In this document: positions 45,644 through 57,500 of the stretch, in pieces | How the letters are laid out: each line of letters begins with the position of its first letter | Position numbering within the stretch: position 1 is the first letter of the stretch | Source of the DNA: Pseudevernia furfuracea | Lineage: Eukaryota; Ascomycota; Lecanoromycetes; Lecanorales; Parmeliaceae | NCBI GenBank assembly: GCA_022315425.1 | Contig: JAIUPT010000015.1 | Location: 434,001-498,000 of the forward strand | Reading direction: 5' to 3' | DNA: 64,000 nt | Made by a program: the position numbers and the translations under genes | Notes under the pieces: model-generated | Seen by the model: the letters and a program-made list of their open reading frames with translations, nothing else | Databases searched by the model: none | Told to the model about the DNA's origin: nothing

Positions 45644-47546
45644 TCAATCTTCTACATCACTCATGATCATCATGCTATCCTCCTCGACCTCACTGACCCG
45701 CTGCTTTCCTTTGTCTTTCCTCCTCGATTTCCTTCCCACGGGCCCCTGCCTCGTTCCCGCTAGGATCCTATCAAACTCTCTGTCTTCCTCGTCCTCTGCC
45801 TCCATTGCGCCACCCCATCCCTGTAAGCTAGCGTTCTCTTCCAGCGCCCTGCTTAGCAGATCCGTAGCGATCGGATCCTGCGGCCCCACAGCCAAGGCCT
45901 CATGTAGTGCACATACCGCTTCCCAGCTCCTTCCCATCTCTAGCAGCACGAGACCCTTGGCACAGAAGATACCTGCGTCCCGTTCGCCCTGGCGTAAGAC
46001 CTCTTCGAATTCTTGCAACGCTGAAGCCCATTCTCGCTGCCGGCGGTATGCATGGCCAAGATTTGCGCGGGTGGCGATCCACGCTCTAGGATCACTATCA
46101 ATGTCGGCGGCTATGGCGAGGGCACTATTGAAGATGTTGATGGCTTCGGAAAGGTGGTCAAGATGGTAGAATACCACGCCAAGCTCATTGAGAAGCAGAG
46201 GATCAGTGCTGCACAGGGTATGAGCGGCGTTGAGGTATTCGTGGGCGAGAGTCATGTTGTTGAGCTGTAGATTCTGCATGCCAAGGAAGAGCTGTGGGAG
46301 ATGAGTTCCCTGGAATAAGCGGGCAGCGGTACTGTACGCGGAAATGGCTTGGTCATGTTCACCTTCTGCCGCAAACGTGTGTGCGAACCCAATCCAGGCA
46401 GGACCGAAGTGTGGGTCCATCATTGAGGCTTTAGAGAAGAAGCGCCGTGCTTCTGCTATTTGGGATATGCTGAGGTAGTAGACACCGACTGCTAGCCAGG
46501 TGGCGGGCACGTCAGGATGGACGTCGGCGAGACGATGGGAGAGTAAAAAGAGAGTATTGGTTTGGGCGAGCTCGTGTAGGCAAGCTAGGTGGAGAGGGTA
46601 GATAGAGAAATTGTATTGGTCGGTTTCCAGGATAGAGGTTGTGAGGGTGAGTGCTTGCTTGAAGCGGCATTGTGTGAAGAAAAGCTCAGCTTTAGACAGG
46701 AGAAGGTCCGGATTCGTGGCGAGGTTGTAATGGGTAGAGAGAGTCTCGGATGCGTGGTTGAATTCTGTGGGGTTCTTGTATTTTGAGAGGCGGGTGGTGT
46801 AGAGCATCTTAGCGAACTGAGCGGCTTCTTGAGAAGAAGAATTGTCCTCTCCGAAAATTGAGTCAAAGTCTAGGGAACCCAGAAAGGTCCACTCCTCATC
46901 TGGTGACATGAGAGAGTTCTTCATGAGCTGATCGAAAGCTTCGAAGCATTGTACATCTATTCGTACAGCGTCCTTGTAGCACTCTTTCGCCCGGTCGAAG
47001 GCGCTCTGCTTTGCGAAACATATCCCCCTGAGATAGCACATGCCTGCTTCGTACTTGATGTCGGATATGTTCTCTCTGTCCCTCTCCTCGCTCCTTTCTA
47101 TCCTCTCAGGTTTTTCAGTTGCTTTTCCATATTTATTTCCAGGCCGTAGCGTCCCATTTATGTGATGCAGTTTCCGCCTCGTCTTACTCGGTGATACAAT
47201 AAGATGGCTCGGATTCTTGTCTCCTAGTATTGAGAGAGCTTCCTCGTATTTGCTTTGTTTAATCTGGCAATGGGCGGCCAAGTACCGGCATGCCGAGTTA
47301 TGTTCCACGAGATCATGCTTGTCTAAGAAGCTCTGCGCGCGAGTATAATTTCCGGTTGAGAAATGGATTTGGGCGAGGAAGAAGGCGTCGTTAGGATCAT
47401 CTGGCGAACGTGAGCTCTCTGCTCTTGCAGATGCGGTTGACTTGCTTACTAGTTATGGCGAGTAGCTTGTCCCCTATGTAGATAGCAGACTCATATTGGT
47501 GCTTATGCATGGCATCCTGCCGCCAGTCCTTGAGCAGCTGCTGCAT
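45644..47546 (-). CDS. CDC16: APC/C subunit Cdc16/Cut9 (APC6)
   Basis: Exons 47546-47450 and 47400-45644 are joined over a 49-nt intron to give 617 residues: MQQLLKDWRQDAMHKHQYES ... LLAITNDPNDAFFLAQIHFS. TPR repeats run from about residue 35 to 560, for example NYTRAQSFLDKHDLV, RLADVHPDVPATWLAVGVYY, FFSKASMMDPHFGPAWIGFA, NELGVVFYHLDHLSEAINIF and NLGHAYRRQREWASALQEFE. A basic KSRRKDKGKQR and an acidic end follow. Cdc16 is a TPR scaffold of the anaphase-promoting complex, a ubiquitin ligase that drives mitotic exit. The block EAGMCYLRGICFAKQSAFDR is characteristic of the family. Confidence 0.9.
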
Positions 47547-48356
47547 CTTTGGTCAATAGGTGTGCTTTTCGTACGGCTACTGACATAGATTCAAGATTCA
47601 ATGTTTACTGGAATTTCTGCACCGCGTTTAGCGCGTTTACCCGACGCCTCTATCGATAGCATCAAAGCATCAAAGCATCACGAGCATTCACCATTTGGTA
47701 GACACCTCTTAACAATGTCCAGGTGGTTATGCGAGCTGCTACTCCGATCTACCGCTGAGAGATCTACTACCATCGTAATTTCAAGAGCGACGAAGTGGAA
47801 AGCTCTACGGAAGGCCTGTAAATTCAAAGTTCTAGAGCTACAACACCAAGGTCTACATCACCGAGCAAATGGTGACAATAATACAGTCAAAGAGGCTGAC
47901 CGCTTCTTGCTGCAAAGACGGCGAACGGGCAGTGCGGAATGCATTCGGGGATTTGTTCTCCGTCTTTCCTTGAATCAAGAACTTGTATGCCATGGAGAGA
48001 TATCGTTTGGTATCATGAATTGCTAGTCATGCTTTCGACTAATATACTTATCGGTGCTTTGTTGAGAGGTCACCGCGCCTGTAATTCCAGCAACGCCAAA
48101 TGACCATACACTCATGAGTTCGACCAATGCATACTCTCGCCTGCCGCGGAAATGGAGTCCCCCCTTATGCTGTCTATACGATTAATGTCATCGTGTGCTT
48201 ATGCAATCCAAACCCTCGAAAAAGAAACAACCTGGCCTTGCCGTGTCCGATGACGCACTCTGTCCAGAGACTAGCCGAATTGGCCATGACATTACACCAA
48301 CAACCGAGAGAAGAGGGTCTAGCCGAATCCTCAGCGACGAGCTCTTCTGAAGTGGC
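47547..48356. other. intergenic
   Basis: No supported gene; promoter side of CDC16. Confidence 0.45.
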
Positions 48357-49105
48357 TCAACGAAGGGTGTCAAAGCCTTCGCTTTGGCGCTTCTCCGGCA
48401 AATTCACATCGCTTCTGCCCAGGATTGCCATGCTAGACCCACGGTCAATGGCTTTATCATCAGTAGCGAAGTCCCTTTTGTCGGCGACGACAGTGCGCTC
48501 GATGGTCCTCATACGCCGGCTCGGACCGGAATCAATCAAGGAGGTGCACGACTGCAAAAGGCCAGTGAACAATCCAGGGTTCTCGCCCTTCAGTGCCTTC
48601 AAAGTGGCGCAAAGGAGACTGTCGAAACTATCACCCGCGTCGCTCGCACGGGCAACAACATTGCGCTCCTCGAGAGACCTCGTACGGTGATTTGAACTGG
48701 AATCAGTCAAGGAGGTGCACGATTGCAAAAGGCTAGTGAACAAGTCAGGATTCTCGCCCTTCAGTGCCTTCAAAGTGGCGCAAAGGAGACTGTCGAAACG
48801 ATTATCCGCGTCGCTCGCGCGCTCTTTCAAGGCGTCGGCTGCACTTCCAGCTAAGACATCAAGAACGGGCTCATATGTCTCTACGGGAGCGTATATAGGT
48901 TGGCGTTTCTCAACCGATTCGATCGCAGGAGTTGGAGTTGGTGATGTGATCGATACTGCCATTGCCGCCTGACCATCTCTCGGGACTGATGAGAGGTGTT
49001 AGCTTTAGGTGGTGTGAAGTGGAAGGAGAAGTTGCCTCGCTTACCGGGCAATGATGTTGGCCAACTGATGGTTGAGAGGGGGATCAGAGTCAGAGGGAGA
49101 TACAT
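48357..49105 (-). CDS. secreted Kex2-processed tandem-repeat protein
   Basis: Exons 49105-49045 and 48985-48357 join to 229 residues. The N-terminus MYLPLTLIPLSTISWPTSLP is signal-peptide-like. VEKRQPIY starts a first segment, then two tandem repeats share FDSLLCATLKALKGENP and an LLQSCTSL end (57-residue period), each with two cysteines. The two repeat units are 171 nt apart. Dibasic Kex2-type sites occur as EKR, DKR and a C-terminal EKR. This layout (signal, KR sites, near-identical repeats) matches fungal KEP proteins, which give multiple secreted peptides, and some RiPP precursors. I see no RiPP-specific core and no neighbouring UstYa-type gene, so the product is unassigned. Confidence 0.65.
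48546..48837. repeat. 171-nt internal repeat, two copies
   Basis: GAGGTGCACG at 48541 recurs at 48712, and the copies share long stretches such as TTCAAAGTGGCGCAAAGGAG. The frame is kept (57 codons), so duplication is in step with the coding frame. Confidence 0.8.
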
Positions 49106-50146
49106 GTTTGCAGGGTACAGAGTGGGTGGATATAAAAGGGATGATGGTTGAGTAATCGGGCGACAACTTAGGCACTTGGGTCAATTAAGGCAAATTGACG
49201 AATGAGTCTTCAAAATACTTCGAATGATGTGGACGGGATGAAAAGGTCGAGTCTTGGTTTGGGCATTTCTGCTCCTTTTTGTACCTCTCGTCCCCAGGAT
49301 TTTCTCGCAAACAGCTCCCACGGCAAACTACGAGGTGACGTCAAGAAGCTATCAATGCGCCATTGCGATCGAAGATCAGTGATAGCTGCGAGGGTCCGTG
49401 GCGCTTTGCGGGCGTATGTGCTGTGAAACTGACCCCCGGGTGCAGTTGCATCTCCATTGTCTCCCCGAAACGCCCAAATATCGACGGACACGGAACGCCC
49501 AGGGGCTCATTGGACTGAAAGGGGAAAATGACTCTGAAGCTTCGCGAATTATTGCTCCTAAAGAAAGGAGACGTCATAGGGTTCTTGCTATACATAGGAG
49601 AATGAGCCTAGCCAGGAGACGTCTCCGGATCTAGAATGCGTGGGGGTTTTCTGAAGCTGTCTGTGCAGTGAAACATAGGTAAGTCTAGACCATGCAGCTT
49701 CTTCAACTAACAATGAGGCTCGCAAACGAAGCGTGGAGCTTAGAATTCGGTGTGAAGAGGTGTTCATCGAGTCCACCGTGATAGACCGGAGTTCGCTCCG
49801 CTAGTACAGTGAACCAGGAATGTAAATAATATAGCAAACGGACCCGGGAGATAAGTGTGTGTGTGTGATTCCTACTTCGCAGGGGCGCCCCTCCAGGCCT
49901 ATTGCTGGAGTGGGACCGTTATTCCCCACTCGGCCTTTCGGCCATGTCCGGCTTTATGTACGTTGTTCTACCTAGAGTCCATTCTAAAAGAAAACTCCAT
50001 GCCGAGAAAGCAAATTTATACTTCGAAATAGTCTCCCTTCTTCCAAGACAGTCCCTTAGATGTCCCCAGCGTCTTGTCTCATTATAGCCCACACCGTCGC
50101 CCACCAAGTGTCAGTTGGTGGCGACCTCGTCCATTAAGCCCCTTCC
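49106..50146. other. intergenic
   Basis: A short GT run lies near 49857-49868. No gene supported. Confidence 0.45.
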
Positions 50147-50374
50147 CTATCGTCGTTCGGGGGAAGCATCCTCGGTGCTTTCCTCCAGAGTGTCTTCTGC
50201 CTCAATCGTTCGTGGCGGTGTCGATGGGTTTGATGACTGTGATGCTGGTGTCTGTATTGATACTTGTTGATTGCGAGGGTTCTGATCGTCTGGAAAGTCG
50301 TCGAACCATAGCATGTCGCTGCTATTGATGGTCGCTAGGCTTATCATTTGTAGCTCATATACCCTGGGGTCCAT
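50147..50374 (-). CDS. possible small hypothetical ORF
   Basis: ATG-started 75-codon frame with acidic and Ser/Pro-rich composition (WFDDFPDDQNPRNQQ). No domain, signal or homologue recognised. It lies 118 bp beyond the TFC1 stop codon, on the same strand, and could be unused sequence. Included only as a candidate. Confidence 0.2.
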   Translation of the reverse strand: MDPRVYELQMISLATINSSDMLWFDDFPDDQNPRNQQVSIQTPASQSSNPSTPPRTIEAEDTLEESTEDASPERR

Positions 50375-50491
50375 GGGCCTCAGACAGCTACATTTCGCTA
50401 GTAGCTAATTCGCTTCTAGCCGTGACTCATCTTATCGTGAATTATTTCATCCTTCTCAAGGCTCATTGGCAGTATAGCGCGTTTCGGCTTG

Positions 50492-52497
50492 TCAGACTGC
50501 GTCCTGGGCGCCATCAACATCCATCTTTTCAAAAGTCGTCTCATCGCGCTCAGCGTGAGCCTCAGCGTCGAGGCTCGCAAATTGCGAGACGGCTTCAGTA
50601 ATCCTTGGATCTATTAGGCCGTCCTCGAGCACCGCTGGCATCGCTATCTCTTCATCCTGGTCTCGCTCATCATCATAGCCGTCGTTCCCTCTTGTCCCGT
50701 CTTGTTTGGCCGAGAGGTACATTTGAGCAGTGGTACGGATCGCAGTTGCTAAACGGATCTCCTCTGGCGTTGCGTCCGAGCCTAGATATGTTGCGGCTTT
50801 GTTATTGTTTCTCATAATCTCGGGCATTTCCATTACGACTTTGGCGAAGGCGGCGTCATTCGGGGGCACATCATCCAGGATAGCAGAAATTTTGGCTTTC
50901 ATGATGATTTTGGCTTTCGCCCAGGTGCCGTTGTGGTACCAGCCATCCCTTTCACCCTAGAATTGGGTCAGCGCAAAATAGGAAATAGAATGACTGTGCT
51001 TACGTGACACTCTTTACGGAGATTGGTGGTGGACAAGAGGTCCTTTAGAAAAGGCTCTGAAATGTCACAAACTTGCCATATCTTCCCGTCCATGCTGACG
51101 GTCACGCCATCAAAAAGATGGCTCTCTTTCCTCAGAACCTGTTCGGATTTCGTTCGGTCAGGCTTGGTCCGATTGAATCTTGCTCGATTGTCTTTGCGAT
51201 CGGTATCTAGCATGAAGATCATAGTTTGATAGATCCTAAAGCTGGGATCTGTGCGTGGGTCTACGCCAAATCTGACAAGAGCATCACGCCACGGGCCAGA
51301 TGAGAACATATAACCCGCGTACTGGTAGATGTTTTTGGCAGTATTCTGACCTACAACGTCCCAGTCGTTGCCTGGCATACAATTATAAAGTGCTCTTCGG
51401 GTGAAAATAGGTCTGTCCTGCATTATGCGAAGCGCCGTGTTGACCAAGCGCTGCATTGCAGGCGTCAGAGTCTCGATGGCAGGAAGATCTGGTGAAGGAG
51501 CCTTTGGGACGATATCGACATCGAAAGGTACCGGATGATGCGCAGTTCTTGGACCAGCGTTCATATTGATGGTGCTGACGTTACCAAGATGATCAACGAC
51601 TTGCTTTACCGAAGGATTTTGGCCATATCTGGCAATAATTAGCCTTAACCATTTGTAGGCAAGTTCAGACGACCTACGAGTAGTTGAAAGGGAGAGTGAG
51701 ATGAGTCCAGGATGGGGGCGGGACGATCTCGGTATTTGGCTTAACACCTTTGCTCATATCGATTTTGAAGCCTTTCATCTTCTCATCTGGCCGCAATCAA
51801 TGCATGCGCTTTATGAGAATGGAGGACCCTACAGTTGAATGGCAATATGTGTTCTCGCAACTTCTGAATAAACGGCATGTTCACGGTCGAGGTGACGAAG
51901 TCCGGCGTGCCTGATTGTATCAGCGCACAAGAATCCACCCTCAGGGAACACCGTTCACATACCTCGGAAGCGATGGGTCTGGTTGATAGTACCAATTGCT
52001 TCGACTTGATAGCTCATGGGGTTGTCGCACATTGAGCGGAAAAAATATTGAGCGTCCTTGACCATAGGCACCGCTCGCCCTCCAAGAACTCCTACTTCGG
52101 CGCCTTCATTACACGCGCCCTCTGCACCGCGTCTACGCTTTAGGCCAGTTGTTTTCGGTACCGTCACTTTAAGAAGAATATTATTCGTGCGGACATTGGC
52201 CGATCTCAATGGTTTGGCCATGCGATCTCCCTGCCTCAGATACAGACTGGCAGTGGCGCCATCTTCTTGGACCAGCTAAGAGACATTAGATGTTGATGTC
52301 TGTTAAGATCATATACAGCTTACCTCTTCCAACTTGCTAGGACTTCCGAGGGTTGCTAGTCCTTTGTCGACATCCTTGACGATGAATGGATGCTCGACAC
52401 TCACGATGGGCTGCTTTGGAACATTGTACCATGGGGCGTAAGAAGAAATTTTGTGACTGCTAGACCCTGTCCTTTTGTCGCCATTGACTTCTTCCAT
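50492..52497 (-). CDS. TFC1: TFIIIC subunit tau95 (Tfc1/GTF3C5)
   Basis: Six exons, 52497-52324, 52275-51963, 51910-51833, 51786-51678, 51628-51004 and 50956-50492, join in frame to 587 residues. Diagnostic core: NMNAGPRTAHHPVPFDVDIV, then TPAMQRLVNTALRIMQDRPI, FTRRALYNCMPGNDWDVVGQ, and GYMFSSGPWRDALVRFGVDP, with RTDPSFRIYQTMIFMLDTDR. Tau95 is a TFIIIC subunit that contacts the A-box side of tRNA genes and works with RNA polymerase III. The C-terminal part is acidic. Several introns are as short as 46 nt. The gene is divergent from RTS1. Confidence 0.92.
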
Positions 52498-53449
52498 TCC
52501 TGCGTCTCCAATAGCAAAGGGTCAAGATTCAAGATCAATCCTTGAGGGGCACAGTAGATATAGAGAATGACAAGATGTAGGATGTAGTCCACAGCATCTG
52601 AAATCCGATTGGAGCACGCCCCTGGTGATGAGGTTCAAGGATGATCACAGTGCAAAGTAGAGAATCTTGAAGGGAGATATGAGAGCGCTTCGGTGTTATT
52701 ATGAGAAGGTTGAAAAGAGATTATCATTCTGTGATTCAGGCGTTGCGGCCACCTCCTTTACATTTGACAAATCATTCCCAACTACAGGACAAATTTTGGG
52801 TCGTCTAGGATGTTCACAGCGGAATCTGGCATATCCTTCTGCGGTTCAGACGACAAAATAGCGTTCCTTACCATGATACTCTTGCCGTCCACATGTAGAG
52901 TAATCGCGATAATGTGTCTGGTTCTGTGTGCCAAGAAATTCGAACGGCCCCGCAACCTCTACTTTAACTTAGTTGGGCACTAGTGCAGAAGCCCGCTCTT
53001 GCACTCGCTTCTATACTGTGTGATTATCGACGACGAGTGTCAACAGAGCAGTGTTGAACCAGCCTATCACTGCTTCACTTCTTCTACTGCCCCTGAACCC
53101 TTCCGTATCTGCCTTGAAGCTTTCTTAGCCACCGGCTACTGGCGTTGAGCTGCATGTTGAGCCGCAATTTACTGCATAAGGCTCTAGCCACGAGCACCAT
53201 CAGGAACCCGGCGACTCTTCTGACATCCGCTCCTTAGCGAATGGCATGGCTCTTCAGAGAATCTAACGAATTTCCCGTACTCGCCCGAGGAAGCATTTGG
53301 ATCTCCTCAACCGAGGCTCTCACCAGACGACAGCGAACTGTTATCTGCTACATCTTCGGTGTAGGAACATTTGCACTACATCCAGGGGGCTCCGAGTAAT
53401 CTGAGAATAAAGTCAATCAGAGGCACAGAATATATTCGAGTCAATCAAG
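52498..53449. promoter_or_regulatory. divergent intergenic region TFC1/RTS1
   Basis: 952 bp separate the start codons of the two divergent genes. No defined motif was identified; presumed to hold both promoters and leaders. Confidence 0.4.
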
Positions 53450-56091
53450 ATGAAGGGTTTCAAACAGCGAGTGGTACGCGCCCCGCCTAGATTGTCTTGC
53501 AGCTTCCTGCCTTCCTTCCGCGCTGGTGATGGCTACATTCACGAATTAGCTGACTTACTCAGCATGAACAGCTGTCGCGAGCCAGAGATTCCAATAGCAA
53601 GTCGAAGAACAAGAAAGACTCCGCATCTGGTACTTCCTCCCCGGCACCAAGCTCCAATTCTACGTTGGTCGCTCCAGGCAGTACCCACTCGCCTGGCAAT
53701 TCAAATCAGGGTACGCCGACTTCCTCGACAACAGCTGTGAACGACACCAGAAACAAGCCACTACCTCCTGGGGAGAATGGCACGTCACGAGGTGGTTCAA
53801 GCAATCCCATGCATACATCACCTGCGGGTACACCTAATGCACCGCCATCTGGCGGCCCCTTCATACCTTCACAGTCTGGTATGGGTGGTCAGGCGGGCTC
53901 GGGAGCGCCAGGTACACCAACAAGGCCTGGACACGGCATGGCACCCAATGTGGTCATAAGCCCAAGCTCAGGAAATGCGCCGGTACGTCTGCATGCTAGC
54001 TTTCTTAGTGAATGTAGTAGAATTGATATTCCCTCCTACTCCTCTAAGAGATTCGAATGCTCTTTGGGCTGACATTTTTTCAGCATGTCCCACCTCCTGG
54101 TGCTGCAGAGACTATGCCTGGAGATCTTGCTCCACCGGGAAGAGGACAGAAGTCCGGTGCTTTCGATAGGCTGACCACTACTCCGAAAGACGTTCCGGAA
54201 GGCATTCGGACGCCAAAGCGGCAACATTCGTCACGATTCGACATATCAGATCAGAGGCAGCGTGAGCTGGAGAAGCTACCAGGTTTCCATGAAGTACCTC
54301 CAAATCGGCGGCAAGAGCTTTTTATGCAGAAGATCGACCAGTGCAACATTATTTTCGACTTCAACGATGCCAGTGGTGATATGAAATCGAAAGAGATCAA
54401 ACGGCTCGCGCTGCACGAGCTCTTGGATTATGTCGCGAACAACAGACAAGTAATCACAGAGCCAATGTATCCGAGGGTGGTTGATATGTTCAGCAAGAAT
54501 CTCTTCCGACCAATACCGCCGCCGATCAATCCACAAGGCGAGGCATTTGACCCAGAGGAGGACGAGCCAGTACTAGAAGTGGCGTGGCCTCATATACAGG
54601 TGGTGTACGAGTTCTTTCTTCGATTCATCGAAAGCCAAGACTTCAATACAAACATCGCAAAAGGTTTTATAGACCACCAATTCGTTCTTCAGGTACGGCG
54701 CCACTCAAAAGAGCACGGGATCTCACTAACATCATCTAGCTTCTCGAACTCTTTGACTCAGAGGACCCACGGGAACGAGACTTCCTCAAAACTACCTTAC
54801 ATCGGATTTATGGCAAATTCTTGAACCTGCGCTCCTACATTCGACGGTCAATAAATAACGTCTTCTTCCAATTCATATACGAGACCGAAAGATTCAACGG
54901 CATTGCAGAGCTTTTGGAGATTCTTGGTTCAATCATCAACGGTTTCGCACTTCCTCTTAAAGAAGAGCACAAACTGTTTCTCACGAGGGTGCTGATACCT
55001 CTTCACAAAGTCAAGAGCTTGAGCATGTACCACCCGCAACTAGCCTACTGCATCGTGCAGTTTCTGGAGAAGGACGCGGCTTTAACTGAAGAGGTGCGCT
55101 TTGAACTCTCCGAGATGGACTCGATCCCGGCTGACGTTTGAAAAGGTTGTTTTGGGGCTGCTAAGATACTGGCCGAAAGTCAACAGTACCAAAGAGGTTA
55201 TGTTCCTCAACGAAGTGGAAGATATTTTCGAAGTCATGGATCCCGCAGAGTTTGCCAAGGTTCAAGAGCCTCTGTTCAATCAGCTCGCGAAGTCTGTCGC
55301 AAGCCCACATTTCCAGGTAGGTGACGCCATCTTGTATCTTGACATTCAGCTCATCAAGCGCAACAGGTTGCGGAGCGAGCGCTATACTTCTGGAACAACG
55401 AATATTTCTGCAATCTAATCAGCGACAATGTCGAAGTCATCCTGCCTATAATGTTTCAGCCACTCTATGAGAACTCAAAAGGCCATTGGAACAGGTACGT
55501 GTTGCCATCTAACCTCAGAATGCGCAAGCTGACCCAGGCAGAACAATACATGGCATGGTCTACAACGCAATGAAGCTCTTCATGGAGATCAACCCGCAGC
55601 TCTTTGACGAGTGCTCGGAACACTACCGCGAGCACGAGGCTACTGCCGAGAAGACATTGCGGACTCGGACAGCCAACTGGGCACTGATAGCTGATTGGGC
55701 AAAGCAGAACTCGAAAGGTGGAAACGCAGCGATACCTCCTTTGACCGATTTGCGGGGGCAAAAATTCAACCCTCCCAGCAGGATTGATGAAGATCCGATC
55801 ACGCAAGACAGTCAGAAGAGGCTTGATGCTTTGAGACTGCAGGATGAGAGCGGCGGTTCCAGAGATGGAAGAAGGCAGAGAGGGCTTGATGGACAATATC
55901 AGGTAAGTCCTCAGGCGATACAGTCCGAACGTTTATGTTTTCGCTGACATGTTTTATCTCGGTAGCCTATGGAAGACCCAGCAACACAAATCCGCCAACG
56001 CCTCGAGCGAAACGGGTCAAGTGGAGCAGTCATGCCGCCGCCTCCAACTACGAGGCAAGACATGCTCAACAATGTCCCACGCGCAGGATGA
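53450..56091 (+). CDS. RTS1: PP2A B56 regulatory subunit (Rts1)
   Basis: Eight exons, 53450-53473, 53572-53982, 54084-54692, 54740-55093, 55146-55316, 55367-55494, 55542-55902 and 55966-56091, give 727 residues. It starts MKGFKQRVLSRARDSNSKSK; a Ser/Pro/Gly-rich region follows (about 20-150). The B56 HEAT-repeat core runs from about residue 190: FQLFMQKIDQCNII-type segment (LFMQKIDQCNIIFDFND), HELLDYVANNRQVITEPMYP, and WPHIQVVYEFFLRFIESQDF. Further family blocks are ELFDSEDPRERDFLKTTLHR, IYGKFLNLRSYIRRSINNVF, AERALYFWNNEYFCNLISDN and GMVYNAMKLFMEINPQLFDE. B56 targets PP2A to substrates in mitosis, septation and stress. No lesion seen. Confidence 0.93.
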
Positions 56092-56491
56092 TGCTTGCTG
56101 AGGGAAAAAGATATTGAAGCAAAAGCGATTGAACTATTCGTGTTCATAAGATTCATGTCTTGGACATGCATGCATGTGTAGGGAGGGACCTAAGAGATGG
56201 AAGTCGTGCCCTAAGAAATGGAATCACAGTCTCAGGAGTTAACCTGGAGCGAGTATAGATGGGGTTTCTCTTCTCTTGTTTTCATAGTTCCACAACCTCT
56301 CCCTCTCTTGGCCACAAGCGAAAATAGGGTCCTTCTCGGCCTGGTGTACAGGCATGCATAGAACTTGAATATCACGGTTTCAATGCCATCCATACCTCCA
56401 CAATCAAAACAAACCATCCAGCCAGCGCCTTGCTAAGATGACAGCACACTGGTATCCGATCTTCTGCCAGACTTGATGTAGTCACAGCCTC
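56092..56491. other. convergent 3' intergenic region
   Basis: Between the RTS1 stop and the YJU2 stop; nothing further seen. Confidence 0.5.
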
Positions 56492-57500
56492 TCAGACCAG
56501 AGCAGGCTTCTTCTTAATCCCCAACGCCGCCGAAAAATCCTTCTTCTTCTTAGCCACCCTCTTGAATTCAGGTGGCGGCATACTCCCCACCGTCGCCCCC
56601 TTCGGAGCAGTGACTGCGCTGCCACCACTATCTCCCACCATCCCATACCCAGCCGTATCTGGTCCCTCGTCCAGCCCATCCTCAACACTTTCATCAATCT
56701 CGATTCCCCTCCCAAAAGCCCTCCGAGCCGCCGCCTCATCCTCCGCTTCCACCCTCCTCTTCTCCAAATCCATTTCCGCCCTCGCCCTCTCAGCCTGTTC
56801 CAGCGCCTTGTCCACCTCGCCCTTCCCCTCGGCTCTTTGAATCCTCGCATTCCTCGTCCTTATCTCATCCAACGCGTCCGCAATCTCCATCTCGCGCTTC
56901 GCATCCACCACCTTGCCCTCCAACACCTCCATCGCACCCCTCTCCGCCTCCTCCGCTTCCAGCCTGTCCAGTCTCTCTTCATCCGTCTCCAACTCATGGC
57001 CGTCGTCGCCGTCGCCGTCCGCTTTCCTCCAGACTTCGAAATTGCGTTTGGCGCCTCGCTCGCACGTATAGTCCATGCCCTTGGGATCCGTCTTGAATGT
57101 GATTTCCGCTGGTTCGAATTAGCAGGTTCAGCAGCGGGTGCGCCACACGAAAGAGGCTGGGTCACTCACCACTACATCTCGTGCATCGGATGTAGAAACG
57201 GTAGATGGGGATATTGAGATATTTTTCGTCCGTCGTCTCCTTTCGGGAATTGAACTTTCGTCCTTTGTAGATGTACTCGCCGCACGACATACCTGCTTGA
57301 CGGTGAGTTGCTCGGCCGGTGGGACCTGGTGGGGGAAGGAAGGGAGGAAGGAAGCCAGACGTACATTTCATGGAAAAGGGGGCCATGAGGCGAACGGTCA
57401 TTACTTTTGGGCCGGCATTTTTGGGAACGCGGGATCTGGCGATTTTAGAAGGGTCGAAGTCCGGGGGATAGTATTTTTGCAGGACTTTGCGTTCCGACAT
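56492..57500 (-). CDS. YJU2: splicing factor Yju2/CCDC94
   Basis: Exons 57500-57365, 57292-57170 and 57108-56492 join to 291 residues. The N-terminus MSERKVLQKYYPPDFDPSKI and the Zn-type C-x2-C pair CMSCGEYIYKGRKFN ... RCTRCSAEITFKTDPKG are family signatures, followed by MDYTCERGAKRNFEVW. A long charged coiled coil runs about residues 115-240, and a basic KRVAKKKKDFSAALGIKKKP ends it. Yju2 enters with the Prp19 complex and promotes the first catalytic step of splicing. The C-M-S-C and R-C-T-R-C-S-A junctions confirm the splice sites. Confidence 0.92.
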
